DNA of 64,000 nt. Source: Seiridium cupressi (taxonomy: Eukaryota > Ascomycota > Sordariomycetes > Amphisphaeriales > Sporocadaceae). The notes beneath the pieces are model-generated. The model saw only the letters and a program-made list of their open reading frames with translations, was not told where the DNA came from and made no database searches. Below, piece by piece: positions 45,140 through 58,500 of the stretch; position 1 is the stretch's first letter, and each line of letters opens with the position of its first letter. Both the position numbers and the translations under genes were made by a program. Location of the stretch: NCBI GenBank assembly GCA_036674765.1, contig JARVKI010000068.1:124001-188000 (forward strand), in the 5' to 3' direction.

Positions 45140-45875
45140 CTATAGCTCGTTGTGCTCCTGGACATCATCAGTGTCTACGAGGATCGTCCCGGCAACCTTG
45201 GCTGCGGCACTGGCAGCGCTAGCAATGTTGTCGGCAACACCTCCAGTAGCCTCCTCGGTTGCCTCGCTGGCGTCGGAGCTCGTGCTGCTTGACGACTTGG
45301 TAACAATGGTCTCCGGCTTGGGAACGCCCTTGATGCCAATGATCTCTGTCTCGAAGATCAGAGTCGATCCGGCGGGGATGGGGCCCATTCCCCTCTGGCC
45401 GTATCCGAGCTCGGGGGGGACAGTCAGGGTTCTGCGATAACGGTCAGTCTGTAATACGCAGGCGCTAATATGTTGGAGTCGCTCTCACCTCTTCTCGCCA
45501 ATGCAAGCTCCCTCCATACCCTGATCCCATCTGCATGTCCGTTAGTTGTCTCTCTGCTGGCGGGGACGAGCCTCTACGCACCCCTTGATGACCTGGCCAG
45601 TGCCGAGCTTGAAAGAGAAAGGCACGCCTCTGTCGTAGCCTGAAACAATATCAGCCGTATTCTTGATTTCATGGCCAAGTCAATTGGCACGTACTGGCAT
45701 CGAATTTCTTGCCATCGGCGGCGAGCGTTCCTCTGTAATGAACCTCGATAGTGTCGCCCTTCTGTGTCTTGCGCTCGCACTCGACAGCGGTTGTGACGTC
45801 AACCTTGAGTTCGGCAGCCAGAACACCAACAGCAGCCGAGGCCACGAGGGAGAGGGCGAGAAGGATTCGCTGCAT
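45140..45875 (-). CDS. ER-resident FKBP-type peptidyl-prolyl isomerase (FKBP2-like)
   Basis: Catalyses proline cis-trans isomerisation in the secretory pathway. Exons are 45695..45875, 45582..45639, 45489..45530 and 45140..45431; 190 residues with all phases consistent. The N-terminal signal peptide is [19 protein letters not shown]. The FKBP core reads [47 protein letters not shown] and [16 protein letters not shown], with the drug/substrate-pocket aromatics present. The C-terminal 70 residues form a Ser/Ala-rich extension ending HNEL, a KDEL-type ER-retention signal. That extension is longer than in yeast Fpr2 but usual in filamentous fungi. Confidence 0.95.
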
Positions 45876-48333
45876 TGTGGCGACTTGATCGGGGTGTTCT
45901 CGTAGGGGCAGGCGTATGTAAAAAGGTCAAGGCAAAGCAGAGTTCAGTGCGGTGAACAGAACATCTGGCTTCCAATCGCCAGCGGTTGAATTCACCTTTG
46001 GGGCCCCCCGCATTAGCGCCGGAAGTTGGGGTCGCCTTGATGGCCAACCCATGGCAGCTGCAGCTGTGCTCATCTTCCGCCAGCTGATACCAGTAGGTTT
46101 GCTGATGCGTCTCGAATACCCATCCTCGGCCTCGCCATTGTGAGGATATTGTAGGCAACTAAATGGCCTCCGAACTCTTTTCTCAGAGCTGCGCCTCCTG
46201 TAAATATGGCCTCATGGCCTCAATCTTCATGGTGGTGTCGCCGTTGAAGCCCAACCAACCCGAGTAAGCATTTCCGCTGCCCCCAGAAAACAAGAATCAG
46301 CGGACTTGCCCAAAACACTCGACGTACCTGACCCTGGGGATGTTCTGCCTAGGTAGGCAGTTGAGTCCGGCAGCCTCGTCTTGGTGCAAGAAGTCATACA
46401 ATGTCCTGAGGCGGTGCTGCCTTGGCAGACGTATATGAAGCGATCTCAAAGTTTGTCAGAAGCGAGATTCAAACCCAAAAGAGTGGCTGCCAAGTGGTTA
46501 CCGCGTGGCATCGCGTACCATCGCGTACCTGCCTTGAGATTCAACGCATCTGCGTCGAGTGTCTCTGAGCTGCACATGTGATTTGCAGAGAGCAATCGAA
46601 TCTCGACGCCGTACATATGTGTGGGAGGTGTCTTATGCACGCAGATAGGGTGCCAGCATGATTGATAGCTCGAGAGTGTGAACGAGCACCAGCTTCCAGG
46701 GTCGCGTGCTGCTCGAATCACACCCACACGGGAGGGACCTGCACCTCAACACACTCGACAACTGGAACTAACATTATTGTAATGGTTTAACTAGTTCGGA
46801 CTGTACAACACCCCCCGTCCCCCACCACCACTGCCGGCAACACCGTGGGCCCCCATGGAACCCAACAATCAGGCCTGTTCTTTTAGGGGTCCGTCTTGGA
46901 CGTTACCACGCTAGCCGGCCAAGCCACGGGAGAAGTCGAAAAATCAATGTACTTTCATACTGACCGAAAAGTCCTCGTAGCAAACAAGGACAAAGACAAA
47001 GAGAAAGCTCATTGCGCGGCTTGACATGTGTGCCCATGAGCCAAAGATGCTGATGTCACAACTGTGCTGGCGTTCCCAGTTTCGGGAACACAGCATAGGT
47101 TGTGCCTGCTAGACGCTGAATGCCGCTTGACCGTTCAGATGCACAACCCGGATTGGGCGCCAGAGCTCAGGCCCCCGGTCGCCCGTTTCGGACAGTCCAA
47201 CTGAGCGCCCGGGGGCAGTATTGAAGCTCACATTCGAACGTCGACTCTCCAGGCTGCAAGCTTGCCAGCTTACGCTCACTAAAGCTAAAGCGAGATCAAC
47301 GGCACCTTAGGCAACACTCACAGTGGAGCATGCCAACCCCGTCGAACTCTTCAATTGCTCTTGCTCAATTCAGCGTCATTGTTTGGCAGTGTCTCTCAAT
47401 TCAATTGCTGACAGCCATTCGCCAACGAAGCCTGTCGGTAGTTCGTCTGGAGCCGGTCAAGCTGGGGTCAAGCTGGGATCGAGTCATCCACCCGTCTGTC
47501 TGTCAGACAATGGCCCACACAGCATGGTCAATGTATACCACCAGTATCAGAGTTGCGTCTAGGACTGCCTAGGACTCCTCGTATCTCTGCGCCGCCCTCT
47601 CGATTAGCTGCCCGTCCTCTCCGCTGGTTTCCGAATCAGTCGTTCCCTTGAGGCCGGTACAGATCGAAGCTGGGGCGCCTCACTCATCTAGTGCCCATCT
47701 CACGGTAGCATTTCGCACTCCTTCAGCCTTGCCTGAGCCCAAGAGTGATTCCATTCAACCCTATGTTTGCCACCCAAGCACTGCCTCAACCCTGGCACGC
47801 TTGTTTCTTCTCTTTCTCTGTGCTCTATTTTGTATGTTTCATTACTCAGGGCTATGGTGTTCTTCTGCCTGGCAGATGCGCCGCCCCCAGCCAAGAACCC
47901 CACAATTCGTAGTCATCTGCGTCCATTAGGTATTCTACTTCCACTTCTCACGCCAAAGGGCCCTCGCTTTGCGTGGGAAAGACCGCATCTTTGCCTAGCA
48001 GCCCCAGGCATCATTGAGTCACGCTTTCGGTGTAAGTAGACTTTGTTTTGCATGGCCTCTTTTCGCTCGTGTCCGGCCGAGGTGGTAGATACCTCAGGTC
48101 TGCCTAGAGAGGACTGGCAGTCATGTCGATTTGCGCCCCTAGCAGCCCACAGCTAGATGGGTTTGTTTCTTCGGGAACGTACCTACAGTGGTGAGGCGCT
48201 GCTCTTTCTCTAAAGATATAAATTGCTCTTCTCGTGCCCCTTGGTTTCCCCCTTCTGTCATCGGACACCAGCGCACCAGCCAGTTCTAAGAAAACTCCCG
48301 CCACGCTACACAACTCGATCATACATTATATCT
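45876..48333. other. long intergenic region upstream of the Ser-rich gene
   Basis: 2.4 kb without a gene I can support. Short plus-strand open stretches (47323-48039) show no protein-like features. A GATTCAAACC segment near 46470 recalls a tRNA B box but lacks an acceptor stem. The 3' kilobase is probably a long promoter or leader of the gene at 48334. Confidence 0.45.
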
Positions 48334-48720
48334 ATGGGATCATCCAGCAACAAGTCATCCAAGCCAAACGTCGTTATTGTGGACGAGCGAAGATACTATC
48401 CATCTTACGACTCTCACTACTCTACATCGTCTACCTCGACTACCTCGACTAGACACACATACTCCTCTTCCCCATCATCCTCAAGCAAACACACATATTC
48501 TACAATGGACTCCAGGCAAGGCCACAGCAGCTCTCGCAGCTCATCGTCCTCATCCCATAGCCAACCTCAAACCAAAGTGTACCGGTCGTCCAAAGCAGCC
48601 GACTACAAGGCAAGCTCCACCTCTCGCGGCAAAACTGTTGTTCACAACACGAACGCTCGAGGCTACAACCCTCACGACCCTCACCCGTCTTACGACGGCG
48701 CATACCAGCACAGATACTGA
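48334..48720 (+). CDS. small Ser/Tyr/His-rich low-complexity protein
   Basis: 128 residues, single exon. The ATG at 48334 begins MGSSSNKSSKPNVVIVDERR; an upstream in-frame Met at 48223 would add 37 less plausible residues. More than a third of the protein is Ser or Thr, with a Ser/Thr-rich repeat (STSSTSTTSTRHTYSSS), a basic Lys/Arg segment in the middle and a His/Pro/Tyr-rich end. There is no signal peptide, membrane helix or known domain. Composition suggests an intrinsically disordered protein; function unknown. The long gene-free upstream region fits a regulated, stress- or development-type gene, but that is inference. Confidence 0.65.
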   Translation: MGSSSNKSSKPNVVIVDERRYYPSYDSHYSTSSTSTTSTRHTYSSSPSSSSKHTYSTMDSRQGHSSSRSSSSSSHSQPQTKVYRSSKAADYKASSTSRGKTVVHNTNARGYNPHDPHPSYDGAYQHRY

Positions 48721-49794
48721 AGACGCTGCCTTCTGCTGCTTGTTCTACCTTGCAAACCGTCAAGGAATCGAGGTTGGAAAGATACTCTGGCGTGAGGGCA
48801 TTTGAGATTTCCATTGCGGCTTGGGAATATTGATAGCGTTGAATTTTAGTTGGATGCATGAGCTTGGGATAGATTTCTTGACTACAAGACGTCATTCATG
48901 CTGGGTGTTCTCCATTTGGATTCGCGGGATACCTCGTCATACCTCTATTATTTCTATCTTTGTATTATACCATCATCACATCTTTGAGATACTAGATCAA
49001 TAATTAGATTCCATCATCCAATAGGCAAGTCGTGCTATGCAATCCTTCATGACGTGCAGCGATTTGATGTCATTGGACAATTCGCAACTAGAGGCACGTG
49101 CCCTTTCCTCCTTCGGAATTAAGGCGATCGATCCTAAGGGTTGCACCTTATGCACCCACCACACCTTTGCCGGCAGGCATCTTTCTTTCTTGCCTATCTC
49201 GCACTAAGGAGACCCTCAAATTGGCTGTCGACGATCCTGTCGCTTACACGTGCCGGCATTGCAGCGCCCATCTTCCCCACGATTTCATACGATCAGCATT
49301 TCGTGCATTAATCTCGGCAGTCTCAAGGCAGCCGCATAACGCACTCCCCTGGGCGGCCCGGGTCAGTCACTCTTTTTGACCGACTTCGTGCTGTGCCGAG
49401 CCTGAGTAGACTACCTGAGACCCATAACATCTTGGTGAGGCAGCAATAGTCTTGTGCCTCGGTTGTGTTGAACGCTTCCTACGGGCGCAGGGCCTGCACC
49501 TAGCTCAAAGCTCTGCTGAGCTTGCTTGCACGTGTAATGTTTCATTGCACAATCATATTTTCTTCCTCCGTATGATGTTACCAGCTATTCACCGCAATGT
49601 ATTATTGCCAGCCTCTCTCTCTCCTTTCTGCTTTATTTTTCTCTTCTTTTTCTTTTCTTTAGTTTCCCAATAATGATATCGTTATACCTGCTAAGTGGTT
49701 TGGTATTAATGCAAATGTTATACTGTGTAACCACTCCTCATAATTCGGCGCCCCTGGTGTCGGATATCCCCATGCCAAGCCCAAGGTAGCTCTC
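48721..49794. other. intergenic region with pyrimidine tract
   Basis: 1.1 kb; a C/T-rich tract of about 55 bases lies at 49610-49665. No gene is supported; both neighbours end toward it. Confidence 0.4.
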
Positions 49795-50897
49795 TCACTC
49801 TCCAACCTCTCTCATGCCATGATCATATCTGCTGGCGAGTTCCTGCGCCATCCTATATTCCCGCTTAAGGCGGCTGGACTCTTCACAAGGATCGAGCCCC
49901 CAAAAGCAAACGACATCGACCCCGTGCTCATCGCGCAATGCCTCGAGGCAAGCAGCAGCAACGCTCGCCTGTCCGCTTATTCTCGCGAACCGCCACTCGA
50001 TGGTCGCGTATCCGTGCTCGTCCCGATGCAGTTTGACGATACCTGCGGTTCGAAATGAGCAGTATCTGCCAAAGAACTCGGTGAGCGTGGTCTCATTGAC
50101 CACTTCGCTAGGCCCGTTGATGATGAGTACCCGCGACTGGGGACTGTTTCGATATTGCTCCCCGACTCGGTCTCGGTTCCAGGTGATACGTGCCCGGCGC
50201 CCTTTGACCCAGACCCCCTCCCATCTGGCTCGCGTAACGAGTTCCCGGGCGGACTCGATGCGCGTGAAGGCAAGCGAAGCCGCCGACCCAGAGTGACCCT
50301 CGTCCTTGTTCGGCGGGTTGATGTACATTGCGAAGATGCTACCCACATTCATGATTGCATCCTCAAGGTCGCTCTCCTTGCAGTCGTCAGGGAGGTTGGT
50401 TAACCAGAGATTACAATTTCCCTGAGCCGGGACCTGCTGTGGGCGGTTCAAGACGTTCAGGACATTGCCACGGTAGGCTGGTCGGAATCCGAATGCTTCT
50501 CGGTGGAGGGCCTCGAGGAGCCACTGCGAGGGCGAGCTGGATCGGCTGGAAGAGGTCAAAGTTCCAGCCTCGCGCTGCGCCATGGGCGAGGGTTCGACTG
50601 CCGAGATACTTGGCAGTAACGGCGAAGGCGCAACCAAAGCGGAAGAGGTCTCGAGTTTGAGGGGAATTTCCGAGTCGACTGTCAGAGGAGTCAAGCTCAG
50701 GGCGGTGTCAAACAAGGTGGAAAGCCCGTCAGAGTCTTCGTCTTCTGTCCGGTTAGCCAAATGGCACTGCAATGGTCTAAAAGTCACTTACCGGTAGCGG
50801 AATCGCCTCCAAGATGTCGGGATTGCGCTATGATACTCGATTGGCTGGCAGCATCTTTAGGCACAGTCCAGTGCTCGTAATCCAATTGAACACCCAT
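49795..50897 (-). CDS. RNA-binding protein with tandem RRM-like domains
   Basis: Exons are 50792..50897 and 49795..50744, 351 residues. The 47-nt intron has a GTAAGT donor and GCTAAC branch point; the start at 50897 gives MGVQLDYEHWTV. The first 140 residues are disordered and Ser/Pro-rich. RRM 1 is at about 145-225 (NLWLTNLPDDCKESDLEDAI ... SLAFTRIESARELVTRA). RRM 2 is at about 240-310 (RVLIINGPSEVVNETTLTEFF ... ATIEWRFARISGQASVAAACL). The RNP motifs are divergent, so RNA specificity cannot be predicted. Resembles uncharacterised Sordariomycete RRM proteins. Probably a cytoplasmic or nuclear post-transcriptional regulator. Confidence 0.82.
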
Positions 50898-52576
50898 GGT
50901 AATGATTGATGTACGAAAACGGGTATGGGAGCTGGACGGATGTTGATGAGTTTGGTAAAGTTATGAAGAGGATGTGAAGAGGATATGAAGAGTACGAGTT
51001 GGTTAATTTATACTGGGTTTCTTGTGAAGCTTTTCACGGTCGTGTACGATTGTGAATAGTTTGGAGGGCTCTCGTATCAGTGAATAATCAGGAGTGATTA
51101 TTCAATGACTTGGAGGGACTGTGGGCCCATTGTTTATGCCAAAAATGGGACGCAGTGAATTCAGAAGGACGATGTCGGTCAGTATTACAATGGGTAGCGT
51201 ACATTGTCAGTGAATCAAAATAATCAACCCACTTGTTCTAAATTCACTGGCTTCCCATGATTACCTAATAGATATGCAGCGAAGCCAAGTTTCATAGGCT
51301 TAATCAATATGAGGTATCTGATTGTATATTCGTGAATGTGGTATATAATCACAAGCGCTACCCGCATCACAGGGCCGCAAAAGCCAAGCTAGGAGGCTAA
51401 GCTGACACAAATTCACTGCGAGTTATGAGATGATTTTGCAGAATTGTGATTATATACTATTTATAATCCAAGACACTGTTTGACTCACATCAGGTGTCCG
51501 CATTTATTCTAATGACAGCAATAGGATAGCTGATTGGTTACAAAACCTGCAGTGCAAACTTGGACCAATCAGTCAACACTATCTGCTTCCCCTAGCAATT
51601 GAATTGGCGTTATACCGCTCCTTTGGTTTGTTCCATCCATTCAATATAGAATTCTGATAGTAGTGCGTTATGCGAAGAATGCAGAGCTTTGTTTCACTTC
51701 CAGTCGAGCTGAATATCTGCAAAAGCAAGATCAGAAAGGAAGACGAAAAGAAAAAAAAAATTATAAGAAGTAAAGACTAATAACTCCATTTATCTCTCGT
51801 AATTCTGATATTCTTCTTTTTCTTGCAGTTTACTGACCTTGACAAATTGTTTTTGAAGCTTCCGCATCAATATAAAATTTGATTGGACAACATTGAAACC
51901 CGACAAGTAATTCCATCCTGTTTTGAAGTTAGTCTTCATGCAAGATCCCACCTTGGTCACAGCGGAGTTTTATAATTACTTCAGTCTCTGATTAACCTCC
52001 CTTAGGATTAGGATTCGTGGGATTTTAAGCAGTCTTCCATCCGCTCACTCAAGCCTTGAGGACCATCAGCATAGCTCCACCGTAGGCTAGCATGAGAAGA
52101 CACAGTCAAGTTCATGAAATCACTATCAGCGCAGCCATAGTCTAATATTCAGCGACTGACATAAAGTGAAAATATTTGAGCACTAGGAAGGAGTATTTAT
52201 TTCAGTATAGTCATACACAATCAAGTCGGCATTATGTAAGAGATATATATTTGACAAGCTACAATGCGCTCGCTTCCTGACGGAGGGCAAACGGCAGTTC
52301 GGAATATCACGAACTCTAGATTTTATGTAATCATGGAACCTGCAAATTTCTTGAACCATATCACAAGAAAGATTGGTCGCATATTTGTTACAAGTTTGCA
52401 AAATAAGTCTATAACACGAGGGTATATACTGAAGAGACAACCATCAAGGTCCCATAATCAAGGGCTCGATTCCGGTCATACGAATAAGAATTATAATATG
52501 TACATTAAGAACAGAACGTTTCCCTTCATCTCTCACTCAATGGCATGCGGAATTAATGCCACCCCTTGATGATCAT
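50898..52576. other. AT-rich intergenic region
   Basis: 1.7 kb with A-rich tracts (around 51750) and many stops. The first few hundred bases form the RRM gene's promoter. Nothing else is recognisable. Confidence 0.4.
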
Positions 52577-53836
52577 CTAGATCTTGCCAATACCAGCGCT
52601 GCTGGCGACGCCCTTGGCGACAGTAGCGGTGCTAGCGCTAGCAATGTTCTTGCCCGAGAAGTACGAGAAGAAGCTGGTGTCGGAAGAGGAGAAGCTGCCG
52701 GAGGTGCCAAAGGCATTGACCTCGCAAGCACGGCCGAGGTAGGTCTTGCAGTCGGCGTTGGTGGTGGTATCAGGGCTGGTGAAGAGGAGGCCGTCGATGG
52801 GGTCGAGGACAGGGCTGGGGACGTTCTGGAAGACGTTACCCTCAGCCAGAATCTTGGCGCCGGAGCCGACCTCGAAGGCGTGGTCGGAAGACGAGTACCA
52901 GTAGTTGTTGACGGCGTGGAGGAGGGTGTTGCCGCCAACCTTGGGGCCACGGCCAGAGGTGTGGTGGATGTAGTTGTTCTTGAAGGTGACCAGATCGGCG
53001 GAACCGGTGAAGTACAGAGCCCAGTAGTGGTTGCTGTCGCAGGTGGCGGACCAGGTAGAGGAACCGTCGATTTCCGAGTTGGAGATGGTCACACGGTTGG
53101 AGGCAGAGTTGCCAAGAACGATGTGCTGGCGGCCAATGAGAGAGGTCTGCGGAGGAAGTCATGTCAGCATAGGGCCCGGCCTTCGATGATCAGGTTATCT
53201 TACCTTGACGTGGTCAATCCAGACCATATCAGTGTCATCCAGGGTGATAGCATCACCGCCCCAGACGTAGTGAGGGTTAAGCTCCTGCGGGATATGTCAG
53301 CATTACTGTTCAAGAAGAAAGAAAATGTATAAGCAAGAGCGTACCGTAATGTGGATGTTCTGAATAATAACGTTTGTTGCTCCAGAGACGATCCTCAGTC
53401 CCTTGCCCTTGATAACACCGGCGGTACCACTACCGATCAAGGACTTGTTGGACCCGACCGTAATACCCAAAAGAGCAGCGTTGTCATAAGAAACGCTGAC
53501 TTTGGGGGCATCGGGCTGGTAGTTATCACACCAGTCGTTCTGGTTGATGGCAAGCTGGCACGCCGAGGCGGTACCCCAGGGGGCACATCCAGTTGAGGTT
53601 GTGGTGCCCTCGCTGCTGGTGAAGTCGAAGGTCTTGGTCAACACGATGACGCGGGCGGTATCGTCACCCAGGTACGAGACCAGCTCGGCAGTGGTGGATG
53701 GGTAGACGGCCGTTGCGGAGCCACCACCGGTGACGCCCTTGGCGAAACCCTCGGCAGCGCCAGAGACGGCGACGGCTGAGACAGTGCTGGACAGCAGAGC
53801 TGCCGCGGCGGCGGCGAAGGAAGACGCGAACTTCAT
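52577..53836 (-). CDS. pectin lyase (polysaccharide lyase family 1), secreted
   Basis: Cleaves methyl-esterified pectin by beta-elimination outside the cell. Exons are 53345..53836, 53204..53284 and 52577..53146; 380 residues. The start at 53836 gives a clear signal peptide ([22 protein letters not shown]). Family marks are [68 protein letters not shown], then [11 protein letters not shown]. The last is characteristic of pectin lyases rather than Ca-dependent pectate lyases. The parallel beta-helix repeats continue to [12 protein letters not shown] and [16 protein letters not shown]. Suggests a plant-associated or plant-debris-degrading lifestyle. Confidence 0.95.
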
Positions 53837-55537
53837 GGTGGCAGTACTGGAGGATCGAGTTGGGGTTTGTATGTGCAAGTGAATGAGCGACGAAGTGAAA
53901 CGAATGTAGTGCGTCTAAGCGAAAGTATGGTCAAGAAAAAGAGAGACAGGCCGTTCAAGGCGTGGATAGCACGATACAGAGACAGATCTCCCTCCTCTGA
54001 GAAGGGGGCTGTATGGCCGTTTTGTATTCTCGTGCCTGGTCCTCCAGCGCCATCTTCACGATGCCGAGTTGTGCCCTGCCGTGCCAAGACTCTCATTCTA
54101 CCATCAGGAGTTGGGCGTTCAGGGGTCAAGGATCTCATGACAACCCTATCCAGCACGCATCCATCCATGGAGCCCATCACTCCATCAAGCTTATAATCTT
54201 ATCTCGCAGGGTGTCATTCAGCCGGTGATCGAGCCGTCAAGCTTCGCTTACTGCCGAACGACGGCCCCTAGACCTCGCCTGCGGATGTTGGTCCCAGGTT
54301 CAGCTAAGCGCAAGATCTATCCGAGACGTGCGGCTCCGCAGCTTGAGTGCCCATGCTCATGAGCTTAAGCTGCTTAATGGTTCATGTCCGAAGAGCAGCT
54401 GGCAAGTCACCCCTGGCTCCAGGGTTGGTCCTGGTTGAGGTGACGAGTTCCTGGGTCGCCTGCCGAGGCACACGCTCGCTAATTTTGCGCCAATGAGGAG
54501 TGGCGGTTGCATCCTCCGAATTCCTGTTCTGGCAATCTGCATTAGCCCTCAAAACATTACATGCATGTAGATCTGGTCAGCTGTTCAGAGATAAAGCGAA
54601 GGGAGAATTGTCCATATTCGCTTGTTCCGGGGGGAATCAACAGATGCAATGAGAGAAAGATGGGTTCTTGTATCGACGAAGTTTATTCAATTCTCCAACG
54701 CCAGACTTCCTTTTTTTTCCCTTTCCGATAAATCGGTATTCGGCGCATAAGCGCGATGTGACCAGATTCCCATCGGCCGATTACACAGTGGGTCGCCTGG
54801 GAAATGAGAGGGGCAGAAACATCAAACAAAGTCTTCCCCCACAATTGCTTGGTGGAAATGTGGTCCGATCAATCCAGACCATTGGTAAAGTCAAAATTTT
54901 CCCTGCTGCGGCTCTCGCTGTGTCTGCAGGGCAATATGAACCTCATGGGATTTCTCCATACGGCGGCCGGAGCAGAGCCTCGATCAATCAAGGCACCCCC
55001 ACTGGCCCACCGATAGGGGTCATGCTCGACCTGAGGCTCATTGAACGATCCACTGACCTCATATGGTCGGTGAGAAGAACGAGGAGCGTCGGCGCTTCGT
55101 ACTCTGGAGAGCGCTAGAAGCCCGCTAGAACAGTCAACGGCACGGCTTCAGCTGGCACTCGTATACGTACAGAGCCATTCTGTTATGCACGGCGCCACGC
55201 CGACTATTGAGGACGCCACATACTTTCTCATTACTCGACTTGAATACCTAAACCTATGTAAGACAAACTTCAGCTATACATGTATGCAGCCCTGCTAAGA
55301 TTCTCTTCATGACCCAGGTAATTCCAAGGCAATCTCTCGCCAAGATCCCAGTAGCACGGGATAGAAATTGCTAAACCCAGACGCTTGCAACCCGTTCAGC
55401 CGTCATGTTGCTGCCCATAATTTGAGTCAACGTTTATATTACCCGCCGACATATTTCCGTCCCAAAGTGAATTGGACCACCTTCATCCACCTGGCATATT
55501 ACTGCAAGTACTCGTCCGACGCTCATCCAACGGTAAT
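53837..55537. other. intergenic region, pectin lyase promoter
   Basis: 1.7 kb. The pectin lyase 5' flank is on the left and the 3' flank of the WSC gene on the right. No further gene is supported and no element is clearly identifiable. Confidence 0.4.
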
Positions 55538-58500
55538 CTACTCCACCATATTCGCCTCGCCAGCATTAGTCATGACCCTCCTCTTCAAGGTTACAGGGCC
55601 GCTTGATTCGTCTGGCACTTTCCAGCTCAGCATGTGTGCAAGTGTTGTAAAGGGCGGGTGGTCGCCGTACGGCACCATTCCTGGGGGCCAGCTGTAGCTG
55701 CTGAGACCACCGCCTTGGGGTGGATTAGTTGGCGTTTGGGTCGGGCCTGGTGTGTTACTGCCACCATTAGGACCCGTCGTAAGTGCTGGCGATGTAGCTG
55801 GACCAATGCCGCCAGGACTCGTCGAGCTAGGTGTCGACACACCGGCTGATGTGCCCGGAGTCGGGCCTTGGCCAGCTGATCCTGGGTTTGTGCCGTCCGG
55901 ACTACTTGGTGTAGGCGAGATGCCAGGGGTGGGAGACGAGGGCGAACCAGGATTCGGCCCACCAGGGCTAGTTGGTAGGGTTCCTGGTGAGGTCGGATTA
56001 CCGCTGCCGTTATTCGGGCCTGTCGGCATCCCACTCGTAGAACTGGAACTAGAGGTTGACTGCTTGCCGGGAGCGGTCAAACTAGCGCCCTTGGAATTTG
56101 ACTGCGTAGTGGATAGGTCAGGATTGGTGGGTGTAGCAACGCCGGGAAGAGAAATTGTTCCTTGACTATTGTTGGTCGGCTGGGACGGAGCTGGCCCGGT
56201 TGGCACTCCCGATGGAGGGAAAGGGGAAGCACCCGGAGGTGTCGGCGAGATACCAGCACCGGGTGGGAGAGGTGGGATGCAGTTGATACCTGATGAGCCC
56301 GGCGTACATGTCGGTAATGGTCCCCCGTTCGGGGTTGAGCCGCCCCCGTTGCTTCCTGGCGTACTTGGAGTGCCTCCAGCACCACCTGGAGGTATGCTGC
56401 CTCCCTGCCCCCCAGGACCACTCGGGAACGAAGGAGTATTACCACCTGGAGTCTGTGTGGGATTAGGACTGATTCCAGGTGTAGTTGGACCACCGCTATT
56501 CCCACCTGGCGGAGGATTGCTTCCCTGACCACCCGGGCTAGTGGGAAAAGATGGGGTACCGGAGCTGCCGCCACCCGGTAAAGTTGGGCTTGGCCCAATT
56601 CCCCCCGGCGATGTTGGGGTTTGTTGGCCTGGGGCCACTCCTCCGCCATTGTTCGGAGACGTTGACGATGTGTTTGGATTACTGCCTCCGGGCAGAGTTG
56701 GACTGGCTCCACCGTTCGGGAAGGTATTGCTTGGGTTGCCGGCTGGGTTTGATGGAACGCTTCCTCCTGGATTTGTGCTGGGATTGCCGTTACCAGGGAG
56801 AGTCGGGCTGCTACCAACTCCGCCCGGTGTCGGAGGTGCTTGCTGACCGGTAGTTGCGGTTAGTCCTCCATTGGTACTCATGTTACTAGGGCTTGCTCCG
56901 TTGCCTCCTGGTGATGAAGGTCCTGTATTGCCGCCAGGGGTTGTGGTAGGATTACCACTACCTGGACCAGCCGTGCTTGGCCCAATGCCTCCTGGCGGGC
57001 CAGGGTTTTGACCACTAGGTGGACTTGGACTGGGACCGTTAATTCCTGGTAATGTGGGAGTCTGCTGACCTGGAGCAACACCGCCTCCTCCATTTGGGGA
57101 TGAACGAGATGTGCTTGGGTTATCTCCGCCGGGCAAAGTCGGACTGACATTCTCATTGCTCGACGATATCGAGCTCTTACCACTACCCGGAGCCGTCAAA
57201 CTTGCACCAGATGGCCCACCTGGAGTCGTGGTGCATTGCGTCTGAGGACCAACACCACTGGGAAGGCTCACTTGCGGTTGAGCACTTTGCTCGCCGTATG
57301 AACGGATGAGAGACGCGATATCTAGACCCGAGGTAGGGCCAACAACAATATCCTGTGTAACAACGCTCTGCTCTACGCCGCCGTAGGCTAGCTCTATAAT
57401 GGTAGGTGGCGGCCGCGGATTTGGATTTGGCTGCTCGCCAACAGGTGCCCAACCTCGGGGGACCCCATCCGGAGTGTATGTGAGCAAAGACCAGTTGCTA
57501 CCACAAGCTTGCGAAGTATCCCCAGCGCAGGGTGTCATGCAGGACGAATCATCAAGCTTCTGTGTTCCGTTGAGAAACTGGCCACAGAAACACTTGTTGC
57601 CAAAGGAAGTTGCTGCGATTGTATAACCATTGACAATGCAGTGGCGCACGCATTTCTCGTTTTCAATTGGACCGAAGCTAGTCTCGGGAGTATAATCGAG
57701 AACGGCGAAGAAGGGTTGATCAGCCCAACATCCTGAGTAAGTCCATCCATTGGCTGGGTTCTTGATTGTAGGCGACGCATTTGCCGGTTTCGGGGCAATT
57801 GTGTTGGATGGTATCTGCCCGGTGGGTAGGGAAGGAATGGTAACGATGGAGCCTTGGCCAGGAAAAGGGGATATTGGGCCTCCTGGATTGGGAAGTTGCC
57901 CACTAGCCCCAGGGCTGGTACAGGTACCGGCGCTTTGTTTAGGAATGCAGAACCATCCACTACTGCAATGAGCACAAGGCCAGCCAAAGCACCCGTTTGG
58001 ACCTGACTGCGCTGGAGTCTGAGACGGTGGGCAGAACCAGCCATCAACGCAGTCATCACAAGTATACCCAGAACCAGGACACGGCCCATTTCCGATCTGA
58101 CCGCTTGGTGGTGAAGTGGGAGGACATGTGGGACAAGGCGGTTGAGCTGGGCATGGCACATAAATGGATACCGTAGCTGTAGTGGTTGCTGTAGAGCCTG
58201 GCCTGCACCACTGGTCAGACGAGGTAATTAACATTCTTACATGAACATTTACATATATACAGTCTGCGTCGGAGCTGCCCCGTTGGCAATCGTCATTGTG
58301 GAGGTTATCGTGACAGCTACGGTGACAGCCGAGATGCCACCACCTAGAATGTGTTAGTCGAAGCGCTATACCAAGGCGTTGACATGAGCCAAACGACTTA
58401 CCGGCAGTAGTCACTGGTGCAGAAGGTCCGGAACCACCAATAGGTTGACCTGATAGGATGTGTTATCACCACCAGTCCATGCCTTCAGTGGGGAGGAGCA

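Noticed and set aside
46440..46520. Possible tRNA (GATTCAAACC resembles a B box)
   Set aside because: No acceptor stem, A box or cloverleaf pairing could be drawn on either strand.
55600..57000. Long plus-strand open frames with collagen-like Gly-Pro repeats opposite the WSC gene
   Set aside because: They arise from the complement of Pro/Gly-coding repeats; the minus-strand frame has the WSC domain, introns and signal anchor.
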